Notes under the pieces: generated by a model
What the model was told of the DNA's origin: nothing
Seen by the model: only the letters and a program-made list of their open reading frames with translations
Databases searched by the model: none
Shown here: piece after piece, positions 46,651 through 53,724 of the stretch
Position numbering within the stretch: position 1 is the stretch's first letter
Layout: every line of letters begins with the position of its first letter
Translations under genes and position numbers: made by a program
Assembly (NCBI GenBank): GCA_036741695.1
Contig: DAINRU010000013.1
Coordinates: 1 to 53,724, forward strand
Direction: 5' to 3'
From: JAFANK01 sp036741695
GTDB lineage: Bacteria; Vulcanimicrobiota; Vulcanimicrobiia; Eremiobacterales; Eremiobacteraceae
DNA length: 53,724 bases

Positions 46651-46762
46651 GGCGCGGGGCTCGATATGCCGCGGCCGCGGAACGAGAAATGGCACCCAAA
46701 AGGGCTATTGGGGACGTTTTCGGCGCAGGCGGGTCCGATTTGCGGGATGAGGAGCGCGGCGA

Positions 46763-47935
46763 CTAATAGCGCGTCAGCGTTGGATCGACGTCGTCGATCC
46801 AGCCGCGGATGCCCCCGATCAGGTTGCGCACCCGGCGAAATCCGGCATCGCGCAACAGCTGCGCTGCCTGCGCGCTGCGTGCGCCGGAGCGGCAATAGAC
46901 GACGATGTCCTGGTCCTTGGGCAAGTCGTCGAGGCGTTTCCCGAGGTCGCCGAGAGGGATCTCAAACGTGTTGACGAGCGTGGCGATCTCGCGCTCGACC
47001 GGCTCGCGCACGTCGAGCAGCGCGACGTGGTCACCGGCATCGAGTCTGGCACGCAGGGTCCGCGGCGTGATGTCGAGCGCGCTATCAGCACCGCGCCGCG
47101 CGTCATCTGGCAATGCATCGCACGACACGTCCTCATCCCGCACCTGCGTGATCGACGGGTTCGTGCCGCATATGGGGCAGGCGGGGTCTTTGACGATCGA
47201 GAGCGTCGCGAAACGCATCTCGAGCGCATCGAAGATCAACAGTCGGCCGACAAGCGACTCCCCGACACCGATGATCAGTTTGATCGTCTCGGTGGCTTGG
47301 ATAAGCCCGACGATGCCGGGCAGAACGCCGAGCACGCCGCCATCGGCGCATGAGGGCACGGCACCCGGAGGCGGCGGTTGCGGGAATAAGCAGCGATAGC
47401 ACGGTCCAAGGCGTGCGTCAAAGACTGAGGCTTGGCCTTCGAAGCGATACACCGATCCGTACACATTGGGCTTGCCCGCCAGAACGCACGCGTCGTTGAC
47501 CAAAAAGCGGGTGGCGAAATTGTCGGTGCCATCAACGATGACGTCATAGTCGGAGACGAGAGCGAGCACCCTCGAAGCGTCCAGCCGGAATGGATACTTG
47601 ACGACCTCGACGTGCGGGTTGAGATCCGCGATGCGCGCAGCTGCGCTCTCAACTTTCGGAACACCGAGCGATGCGCTGCCGTGGATGACCTGTCGTTGCA
47701 GGTTCGTCTCATCGACGACGTCGTCATCGACAAGGCCTAGCCTGCCAACGCCCGCCGCCGCCAGATATAACCCAAGCGGTGAACCCAGCCCGCCGGCGCC
47801 GATGAGCAGTGCCGACGCTCCTTTGAGCTTGCGCTGACCGGCGAGGCCGACCTCAGGCAAGACGAGGTGGCGGCTGTAGCGCCCGAGCTCCTCGCGAGAT
47901 AGGTCAGTGTGTTTGAGGACGTCCATGTCCAGCAT
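46763..47935 (-). CDS. ThiF/MoeB-type adenylyltransferase fused to rhodanese (MoeZ-like)
   Basis: A 390-residue two-domain enzyme. The E1-like domain (about 1-255) has the ATP motif GAGGLGSP (46-52), the block GTDNFATRFLVNDAC and zinc cysteines in CYRCLFP and CPICG. The rhodanese domain (about 285-390) has the sulfur-carrying Cys348 in YCRSGARS. Such proteins adenylate and then sulfurate the C-terminus of MoaD- or ThiS-like carriers for molybdopterin, thiamine or cysteine synthesis. No carrier is encoded nearby. The start is ATG 47935, with ATG 47926 possible. It lies downstream of the aquaporin gene on the same strand. Confidence 0.9.
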   Translation of the reverse strand: MLDMDVLKHTDLSREELGRYSRHLVLPEVGLAGQRKLKGASALLIGAGGLGSPLGLYLAAAGVGRLGLVDDDVVDETNLQRQVIHGSASLGVPKVESAAARIADLNPHVEVVKYPFRLDASRVLALVSDYDVIVDGTDNFATRFLVNDACVLAGKPNVYGSVYRFEGQASVFDARLGPCYRCLFPQPPPPGAVPSCADGGVLGVLPGIVGLIQATETIKLIIGVGESLVGRLLIFDALEMRFATLSIVKDPACPICGTNPSITQVRDEDVSCDALPDDARRGADSALDITPRTLRARLDAGDHVALLDVREPVEREIATLVNTFEIPLGDLGKRLDDLPKDQDIVVYCRSGARSAQAAQLLRDAGFRRVRNLIGGIRGWIDDVDPTLTRY

Positions 47936-48010
47936 GGTTCGACGTCCGCGGAGCGGTCGACTCCTGCGGCCGACCACGCTGGGGCAAGCTATTGCGCCGG
48001 CGCGACCTCC

Positions 48011-48727
48011 TTAAGACCGCTCCAGTTCAGTCTTGATCGATGGCGAGAGCCGGTTCTCCACGATCTTGTAGACAAGCGCCGCAATCACGCCGCCGACGAG
48101 CGGCGCTACGATGAAGAGCCACAATTGCGACAGTGCCCAATCGCCTGCATAGATCGCTGACGCGATGCTGCGCGCCGGGTTGATCGACGCGTTGTCGATT
48201 GGGATGGCGACGTAGTGACCGACCACCAGTGCCAAGCCGATCGGTATGCCTGCGAAACCGGCAGGCGCGGCCACAGACGTTGAGCCCAACACCGTGAGCA
48301 CAAGGACGAATGTCACCATGATCTCGGCGACAAACACCGCCGCCATGCTGAAGCCCGCGGGCGAATGATCGCCGAAGCCGTTCGAGGCCGCGACGGCAGA
48401 GCTGTGCACCATGTCTGGCGTTGGAGAGCCCATCATAATGAGAGCCAAAAAGCCAAATCCGGAAATGCCACCCAACACCTGAGCGATCCAATAGGGAAAG
48501 ACATCCGAAGCCTTCATGCGGCCCGAAAGCGCAGCACCGATCGTGACGGCGGGGTTGATGTGGCAGCCGGATATCGGACCGATCACGTACACGAGCGCGA
48601 GCAAGGTCAGACCGAACGCGAGACCGATCCCGAGCGCTCCGATCGACTTACCGTCGAAGATCGCGCTTCCAAGCCCCACGAAGACGAGCAACAGCGTGCC
48701 GATGAATTCCGCCAGATACTTGTTCAT
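48011..48727 (-). CDS. aqpZ: Aquaporin Z-like water channel (MIP family)
   Basis: A 238-residue six-helix channel with both NPA boxes, GCHINPAVTIG (NPA at 58-60) and DNASINPARSIAS. The arginine after the second NPA and the His in GHYVAIPI fit the narrow selectivity filter of water channels rather than glycerol facilitators. The gene has its own intergenic promoter region of about 165 bases, shared with a small divergent gene. Confidence 0.92.
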   Translation of the reverse strand: MNKYLAEFIGTLLLVFVGLGSAIFDGKSIGALGIGLAFGLTLLALVYVIGPISGCHINPAVTIGAALSGRMKASDVFPYWIAQVLGGISGFGFLALIMMGSPTPDMVHSSAVAASNGFGDHSPAGFSMAAVFVAEIMVTFVLVLTVLGSTSVAAPAGFAGIPIGLALVVGHYVAIPIDNASINPARSIASAIYAGDWALSQLWLFIVAPLVGGVIAALVYKIVENRLSPSIKTELERS

Positions 48728-48894
48728 AGGTTCTCCTCAGGCTGACTCAACACTGCAAAGTAAGAGTGGCAAACGAAGCTAAAGCTCCGTCGCTTCATAT
48801 ACCGTTCCAGGCAATGGCGATTAGGTTCTGTGACGAGACATTCCTCGCATGGCTGACAGGGCAGCGCCTCAGCCGCTCGATAACATGAGACCGC

Positions 48895-49074
48895 ATGAGC
48901 GACGACCAGCGACAGGACACAGCCGACCCGCGCCACGCAGGCCGCACGAACGACAAGGAGATGCCCATCCGCCAAGCGGGCATGGAGATGTCAAAGCCGG
49001 GCTTACCCGACCTGCGCAAGCGCAAACACTCTGTGACCCTGCCGGACGAGGACGATGCGCAGACGCAGAGCTAG
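48895..49074 (+). CDS. Small hypothetical protein, 59 residues, possibly leaderless
   Basis: I do not recognise it. The 59 residues are highly charged and unstructured-looking (MSDDQRQDTADPRHAGRTND, ending LPDEDDAQTQS), with no hydrophobic core. TAACAT at 48881-48886 is eight bases before the ATG, so it may be leaderless. An overlapping frame from 48849 is an alternative. A repeat copy follows the stop directly. Coding status is uncertain. Confidence 0.4.
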   Translation: MSDDQRQDTADPRHAGRTNDKEMPIRQAGMEMSKPGLPDLRKRKHSVTLPDEDDAQTQS

Positions 49075-49078
49075 AAAA

Positions 49079-49101
49079 AACGAACCTCAAGGTCCGTTGC
49101 T
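49079..49101. repeat. Palindromic dispersed repeat, copy 4
   Basis: AACGAACC, TCAA, GGTCCGTT then GCT (the inverse of AGC). One mismatch in the first arm. On the plus strand it is preceded by a run of A's, so read from the minus strand the hairpin ends in T's and could terminate the acetyltransferase gene that stops at 49121. Confidence 0.65.
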
Positions 49102-49120
49102 GCGAGTGCGTGCCGGTTTG

Positions 49121-49612
49121 CTAGATGCGCGTCTGCGCAGACGGCGGGCGCTCCATGATCATCTCGTTGCTCGCTTCAAAACCCATCGATTCGTAGATCG
49201 CGCGAGCATTGGCAGCTGAGTGCAAACGAACGGCGCGGCAGCCCGTCTGCCAGAGCCAATCGACACAGGCTTGGGTGACCGCGCGCGCGAGCCCCCGGCG
49301 CCGGTAGCCCGGCTTGACGAAGACGCCGGCGACGTAGCCGACGCGCCGGTTGATGCAGATCTCACTCGGGTAACCATCGAGCAAGAAGCCGGCAGCGCTC
49401 GCCACGACGACGTCTGCGTCGCACGCGAAAAACCAGCGCAATTCGCCAGCCGCGAAGCGCCGGCTGAAATAGGCGACCGAGCGTTCCTTCCAGTCCGGGG
49501 TCAGGTCCGCGTCGGGCATGTTGAGCTCGCGCCGCATGGACACCCAGAACTCGCTTGCAATGTCGAACTCGTTCGGCTCCGCTGCTCGGATCGTGATCGA
49601 GCTCTTGGACAT
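49121..49612 (-). CDS. GNAT family N-acetyltransferase
   Basis: A 163-residue acetyltransferase. The acetyl-CoA motif is GVFVKPGYRRRGLARAV (Q/R-x-x-G-x-A form), preceded by the strand VVVASAAGFLLDG and followed by the C-terminal AVRLHSAANARAIYESMGFE. The substrate cannot be predicted. The start ATG 49612 has GGAGGAAG upstream, so the longer upstream frame is rejected. It is divergent from the P5C dehydrogenase gene. Confidence 0.9.
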   Translation of the reverse strand: MSKSSITIRAAEPNEFDIASEFWVSMRRELNMPDADLTPDWKERSVAYFSRRFAAGELRWFFACDADVVVASAAGFLLDGYPSEICINRRVGYVAGVFVKPGYRRRGLARAVTQACVDWLWQTGCRAVRLHSAANARAIYESMGFEASNEMIMERPPSAQTRI

Positions 49613-49711
49613 GCTTCCTCCGTGACATTTCGCGCCAGGGTACGCATCTACGCACCGCCGAACTATCCGTGCGACATTCCTTTCCATTCACCACTATTCA
49701 TTGGAGCACGC

Positions 49712-51277
49712 ATGGCCACCGTCGTTGAACAGCGCCAGACATTCCAGAACGAGCCCATCCGCAGCTTCCAGTCGCCGCACGAGCGGTCGGCCATGGAGAC
49801 TGCGATCGCGCGCATCCGCGCCGACCGCAAAGACTACGATCTCATCATCGGCGGCAAGCGGGTGAGCTCCGAGAAGCAGTTCGTGTCGATCAACCCCGCG
49901 CATCCCGCTGAAGTCATCGGCCGGGCGCAGTCGGCGACCGTCGAGCAGGCACGTGAAGCGATCGCCGCCGCGCAGCGCGCGTTTCCGGGGTGGTCGCGCG
50001 TCGCGGCCGAGGAGCGGGCACGCCTGCTGTTCGCGGCGGCCGACGCGGTGCGCGCACGGCGCGACGAGTTCGATGCGTTGCTCGTGCTCGAAGTCGGCAA
50101 GAGCTGGCCCGAGGCCGATGGCGATGTCGCCGAGGGCATAGACTTCCTCGAGTTCTACGGCCGCGAGATGCTGCGCTATGCCAAGCGCCGTCCGCTCACC
50201 CCGATCGCGGGCGAAGACAACGAAATGCACTACATCCCGATGGGCGTCGGGGTGGTCATCCCGCCCTGGAACTTCGCGTTCGCGATCATGGTGGGCATGA
50301 CGTCGGCGGCCATCGTCACCGGTAACACCGTCGTGCTCAAACCATCGAGCGACTCGCCGGTCATCGCAGCGCGTTTCGTCGAGCTGCTCGAATCGTGCGG
50401 TATGCCGCCAGGCGTGGTCAACCTCATCACAGGCTCGGGCGGCGCCATCGGCGATGCGCTGGTAAGCGACCCTCGAGTGCGCTTCATCTCGTTCACCGGC
50501 AGCAAAGAAGTCGGTCTGCGCATCAATCGCCTTGCGGCAGACGTGCATCCCGGTCAGCACTGGATCAAGCGGGTCGTCGCGGAGATGGGCGGCAAGGACG
50601 GCATCGTCGTGGCCGCCGATGCCGACGTCGCCGCCGCCGTGGAAGGCGTGGCCTCCGCCGCGTTCGGCTTTCAAGGGCAGAAGTGTTCCGCATGCTCGCG
50701 TGCCATCATCGAAGCGCCTATCTATGACGATTTCGTGCGCCGGCTCGCCGAGCGGGTCGACCGCATCACTGTCGGCGATCCGGTGGATCCCAACAACTTC
50801 ATGGGTCCGGTCATCAACGAGCGTTCGCGCGACAAGATCGAAAGCTACATCAAGATCGGCAAGAGCGAAGGGACCTTGCTCACCGGCGGCGAGCGCGTCT
50901 CGGACGAGGGTTACTTCCTCGAACCGACGGTGATCAGCGACGTCGCTCCCACCGCGACCATCGCTCAAGAAGAGATCTTCGGCCCGGTGCTCGCCGTCAT
51001 CAAGGCGAAGGATTACGACGACGCGCTCGCCATCGCCAACAACACGGAGTTCGGTCTGACCGGCAGCGTGTACTCAAGCGACCGTCGCAAGCTCGAGCGT
51101 GCGCGCGACGAGTTCTACGTCGGCAACCTCTATCTCAACCGCAAGTGCACGGGCGCGATGGTCGGCGTGCACCCATTTGGCGGCTTCAACATGTCAGGCA
51201 CTGATTCCAAAGCAGGCGGGCCTGACTATCTGCTGCTCTTCATATTGGCCAAGTCGGTCTCAGAGAAGGTTGGCTAG
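49712..51277 (+). CDS. pruA: L-glutamate gamma-semialdehyde (P5C) dehydrogenase
   Basis: A 521-residue NAD-dependent aldehyde dehydrogenase that oxidises glutamate semialdehyde to glutamate, the last step of proline and arginine catabolism. Catalytic Cys325 (GQKCSACSRA) and Glu291 (AEMGGKD) are 34 residues apart, as expected. IPPWNFAFAI is the cofactor-binding block. ECNRKCTGAMV-type endings appear here as LNRKCTGAMVGVHPFGGFN, and the length fits P5C dehydrogenase. No proline dehydrogenase is adjacent. GGAG precedes ATG 49712. Confidence 0.93.
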   Translation: MATVVEQRQTFQNEPIRSFQSPHERSAMETAIARIRADRKDYDLIIGGKRVSSEKQFVSINPAHPAEVIGRAQSATVEQAREAIAAAQRAFPGWSRVAAEERARLLFAAADAVRARRDEFDALLVLEVGKSWPEADGDVAEGIDFLEFYGREMLRYAKRRPLTPIAGEDNEMHYIPMGVGVVIPPWNFAFAIMVGMTSAAIVTGNTVVLKPSSDSPVIAARFVELLESCGMPPGVVNLITGSGGAIGDALVSDPRVRFISFTGSKEVGLRINRLAADVHPGQHWIKRVVAEMGGKDGIVVAADADVAAAVEGVASAAFGFQGQKCSACSRAIIEAPIYDDFVRRLAERVDRITVGDPVDPNNFMGPVINERSRDKIESYIKIGKSEGTLLTGGERVSDEGYFLEPTVISDVAPTATIAQEEIFGPVLAVIKAKDYDDALAIANNTEFGLTGSVYSSDRRKLERARDEFYVGNLYLNRKCTGAMVGVHPFGGFNMSGTDSKAGGPDYLLLFILAKSVSEKVG

Positions 51278-51797
51278 CAGCGCCCCGCAGCAGAGGTCCG
51301 TCCTCGAGCCGGCGGTCGACCCCCGCGCCCGGAGCATCGCAGCACTTTCCCTGCTGATCGCGGTGGCGGTTATCTATGCGATGCTCGGCGCCGTCGGTTT
51401 TCTGCCGCTCCCCTCATCGCTCGAATCCGTGATGAGAGGGGCAGGGAATCCGGGTCACATGCGAGCGGTAGTGTCGGGGTACTATTGGGGGGGCTCCTTC
51501 CCTCCAGGGATGAGCGCGGCAAGACATGGGTACCTCTTGTCGAGCAGACCGAAATATCACCCAAGCCCGGTGGCAGTCTTCGTCGCGCCGCGACAGGCCG
51601 ACATCCGCGACGGAAGAGTCGTCGTGGTCATCGATACCAGCCGGGGTCTAGGAACGCCAGATTCACCGTATCCGGTGCGCACGCTGGCCGGCTACGGTCA
51701 GTTCGTGGCCGCGATTGTCGTCGGCACCCTGATCGCGCTTGGCCTCGCGTTTTGGGTGGCTGGAACGGTCGTAGGGCTCGCGCGCAGGCGCGCTTAG
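51270..51797 (+). CDS. Hypothetical membrane protein
   Basis: I do not recognise this protein of up to 175 residues. Hydrophobic helices lie near 25-46 (IAALSLLIAVAVIYAMLGAV) and 148-170 (FVAAIVVGTLIALGLAFWVA), with an outside domain between (PVAVFVAPRQADIRDGRVVVVIDT). The start is uncertain: TTG 51270 overlaps the P5C dehydrogenase end and sits directly on AGAAGG, while later GTG or ATG codons lie inside the first helix. The stop overlaps the convergent gene by four bases. Confidence 0.55.
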   Translation: MASSAPQQRSVLEPAVDPRARSIAALSLLIAVAVIYAMLGAVGFLPLPSSLESVMRGAGNPGHMRAVVSGYYWGGSFPPGMSAARHGYLLSSRPKYHPSPVAVFVAPRQADIRDGRVVVVIDTSRGLGTPDSPYPVRTLAGYGQFVAAIVVGTLIALGLAFWVAGTVVGLARRRA

Positions 51798-52117
51798 TAT
51801 TCCCGGAACCAGACCTGCAAGCCGTTGCAGATCCCATAGGTGATGATCTCTTGTTCGAGATCACGCAGCCATTGCCGCGAGGGCAGGGTGCTGCGTTCCC
51901 ATGAGACGGTCACGCCGCTCAGCAAGGGGGTGACCCGGAATCCGACGCTGGCCGAGGCAAGCTCGGTCGCGGCGCCGATGAGCTGGCTCACAGCGGCGGC
52001 CCACTCCCGCGAACGGGCGATGGGATCGGCGACAGGCATCGAGATGACACCTGATCCGTTCATCCGAGGCGTGGGCTGGGTCGGACGCTCTTCCTTACGC
52101 TTTTTCAGTATAGGCAT
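51794..52117 (-). CDS. Hypothetical protein, 107 residues
   Basis: I do not recognise it. It begins with a basic, Pro-rich tail (MPILKKRKEERPTQPTPRMN) and continues with a folded-looking region (REWAAAVSQLIGAATELASA and VSWERSTLPSRQWLRDLEQE). There is no signal peptide or helix long enough to cross a membrane. Upstream, 52118-52266 is AT-rich by local standards and probably holds its promoter. Confidence 0.6.
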   Translation of the reverse strand: MPILKKRKEERPTQPTPRMNGSGVISMPVADPIARSREWAAAVSQLIGAATELASASVGFRVTPLLSGVTVSWERSTLPSRQWLRDLEQEIITYGICNGLQVWFREY

Positions 52118-52266
52118 GGCACCGTCTCATCGCAACGCATATAGCCATAAGATTTTCACATCATATACGATTTTGCCCCGGATGGATGTCACAGTCTTTT
52201 CGAAGCGGGTCTAGCGACGTCACAAGTTGGGCGCAGCGCCTCAATGCCGCCGGCCCTGCGAGCAGC

Positions 52267-53487
52267 TTAGCGCTGCACGGGCTCGATGATGAACGTCGGG
52301 ATCGCCTGGCCGCCGCGCGAGACGTTGATCACCGCCTCTTGGGAGAGCCGCGTCAAGACGCCGCCGAGCGAACCGCGAAATATGTAGAGACCGCAATCCT
52401 CGATAAGCGTGCGCACTGCCGCACCACGCTCCGGCGCCCCGGCCTCGAACACCGGGTAGGCGCCCAAGACCGGCTCGACGCGTTCTTGCACGACGTAGTC
52501 GCCGGCATCTGCCGCATCGAGCGCGGACCGCCATTGGGCATCGTCAGACTCCCAGCCCAGCGTGACGTTCTCGCCGCCATGCGCGTCGTTGGGTTTGAGC
52601 GCAACGCGTGCGCGCGTCGCCTCCAGCTCCACACGATCGGCGGATCGATAGGGATGCGTCTGCGCGACGAGCTCGGCGATGGCGGCACGTTCGCCGGGTG
52701 TGAACCATGCCGCGCGCGCCGGATCGCGCAGCACGCTCAAGGACTTTTTCTTGTGAGCGATGGTGCAGCGGAACGAACTCGCCACGCAGGCCGCGCCCTG
52801 CGCATAGGCCCGTACGAGTGGATGGCGCAGATCGTAGCGGGCCAAGAAATCTGCGACCAGCAAGCGCTTGTAGACGAGATCGAGGCGACGCCCGCGCGCG
52901 CGTAGCTCGCCATCCTCATACGAGAGGTCTTCGGGCGTGACGATGAGCGTGGGCACGCCGTGAGTCTCGAGATCGTCGCGCACGAGGCGGAACTCCGTGC
53001 TCGTCGCCACCTCCGCCACATCGAGGATGGCGACCGTGGGGGGCGCGTCAGCCGGCAGGGCCTTGCGCGTGGCGAATTCGCGCCACACGCCGAGCAGCGT
53101 CTCGCGCAACGCGCGATCGGCGCGTAGCTCCTCCATGTGGAACTCGTCGGCGAACCGCGACATCACAGGCAGGCCCCGCATCAAGGCCGCCTGTCCAGCT
53201 TGGTACGACATGCCGGCCGGGCTGTCGGCGTTGTATTCGAGCACGCGCGGCAAGGCGCTGAAGTAGGCATCCAAGCGCGAGACGACCGTCGCGTCGTCGT
53301 ATCCTGGGTCGATCGCGGCGAGCGCGCGCTCGTCGGCGCCGAGTCCTAGCTCGACGGCTAGCGACGGGTCTGAGAGCGCGCGCAGCTCGAGCGTGCGAAA
53401 CGCCCCCCAGAGCAGGCTCACGGCCCGCCGCAAAGTCTCGAGCCGTTCTCGGGTCAGAAAGGCTGGGCGAAGCGAGCGGCATTGCAC
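52267..53487 (-). CDS. Circularly permuted ATP-grasp-like protein, 5' end disturbed
   Basis: At least 406 residues of a glutathionylspermidine-synthase-like, circularly permuted ATP-grasp family protein. LDLVYKRLLVADFLARYD, ARVALKPNDAHGGENVTLG and DYVVQERVEPV are the nucleotide-binding and catalytic blocks. The first start codon in frame is GTG 53487, but the frame continues upstream for 39 codons (RYHELCADPAL, RFAQAQVERGLTFGGVV) that look like the family's normal N-terminus, then meets TAG at 53605. No ATG, GTG or TTG lies in those codons. A one-base shift near 53600 would connect an ATG near 53644. So the annotated start is probably too short, or the gene is frameshifted or broken. Confidence 0.75.
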   Translation of the reverse strand: MQCRSLRPAFLTRERLETLRRAVSLLWGAFRTLELRALSDPSLAVELGLGADERALAAIDPGYDDATVVSRLDAYFSALPRVLEYNADSPAGMSYQAGQAALMRGLPVMSRFADEFHMEELRADRALRETLLGVWREFATRKALPADAPPTVAILDVAEVATSTEFRLVRDDLETHGVPTLIVTPEDLSYEDGELRARGRRLDLVYKRLLVADFLARYDLRHPLVRAYAQGAACVASSFRCTIAHKKKSLSVLRDPARAAWFTPGERAAIAELVAQTHPYRSADRVELEATRARVALKPNDAHGGENVTLGWESDDAQWRSALDAADAGDYVVQERVEPVLGAYPVFEAGAPERGAAVRTLIEDCGLYIFRGSLGGVLTRLSQEAVINVSRGGQAIPTFIIEPVQR

Positions 53488-53604
53488 GACGCCGCCGAAA
53501 GTCAGACCACGCTCGACCTGGGCCTGCGCGAAACGGATGACGACCTCGGGACCAGCGAGCGCAGGGTCAGCGCACAGCTCGTGATAGCGATCGACGGCGC
53601 GTGC

Positions 53605-53724
53605 CTACGAAACAAGGCCGAGGCTGACCCGGCATTTGGCTACGGGCTCATCAAGTGCTTCGCCAGTCTGATGCTCGAGCGCCTGCAGGCCACCCGGCTT
53701 CGGCTCCTCGACATCTACGGCGAT
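53605..53724. other. Right edge, unassigned, open on both strands
   Basis: After the TAG at 53605 both a plus-strand frame (containing DPAFGYGLIKCFASLMLERL) and the minus-strand frame stay open to the edge. The plus frame has the higher third-position GC by a hand count, so it may be coding. I cannot name either product. Confidence 0.3.

Noticed and set aside
46113..46895. Minus-strand 260-codon frame across the zinc-ribbon leader
   Set aside because: It overlaps the zinc-ribbon gene in another frame and the end of the E1-rhodanese gene; no motif. The region is better explained as a leader.
49694..50968. Minus-strand frame of 424 codons opposite P5C dehydrogenase
   Set aside because: Antisense shadow. 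The plus-strand gene has the complete aldehyde dehydrogenase motif set.

Overview
The window is a gene-dense, high-GC bacterial chromosome segment with no RNA genes, insertion sequences or CRISPR arrays that I could find. It encodes outer-membrane receptors with signal peptides, a beta-barrel protein and a TonB-type domain, so the cell is a diderm. It also encodes a flagellar basal-body cluster. Gene content (extended GAF signalling proteins, a copper-amine-oxidase-type stalk domain fused to a barrel, -10 boxes sitting just upstream of start codons) makes me think of Candidatus Eremiobacterota (WPS-2) or a relative. That is inference from memory, not a measured placement.

Layout. 1-1061 (-): edge of a membrane protein and an alpha/beta hydrolase. 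1144-6990 (+): class III aminotransferase, SRPBCC protein, a homologue of cyanobacterial acyl-ACP reductase, a conserved protein usually labelled quinate 5-dehydrogenase, then greA and lysS. 7155-8853 (+): secreted TonB-C protein, a small protein, truA. 8885-11154 (-): phosphoribosyltransferase, erythromycin-esterase-like protein, dodecin. 11354-12187 (+): rplM-rpsI. 12235-17298 (-): adenylate cyclase, five-GAF diguanylate cyclase, small protein. 17444-21901 (+): flgB-flgC-fliE-fliF-fliH-fliI with no fliG. 21950-22857 (+): Xre-RES toxin-antitoxin pair. 22829-25569: formylglycine-generating enzyme, lytic transglycosylase, aldo/keto reductase.

Metal region. 25619-28723 (+) is a metal ABC transporter ending in its own Fur-family regulator, with a perfect 21-bp Fur-like palindrome over the first start codon. 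It is followed by a secreted protein, two DUF3105 proteins, and a TlpA-like thioredoxin divergent from a MauE-type membrane protein. At 32336-40061 two modules face away from one Fur-like box at 36863-36883. Each has a four-helix membrane protein followed by a TonB-dependent receptor, and the left arm adds the stalk-barrel protein. lutABC follows the right arm.

42875-53604: NiCoT transporter, Ada, a sarcosine-oxidase-family enzyme, zinc-ribbon protein with a long leader, E1-rhodanese protein, aquaporin, GNAT acetyltransferase, P5C dehydrogenase, two hypothetical proteins, and an ATP-grasp protein whose start is disturbed at the right edge.

The most interesting systems are the mirrored Fur-box receptor modules, the four-gene acyl-ACP-reductase-like cluster, and the flagellar operon in which a FliG-like segment is attached to FliF while fliG itself is absent. 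A small palindromic repeat with arms AACGGACC and GGTCCGTT recurs in three intergenic regions.
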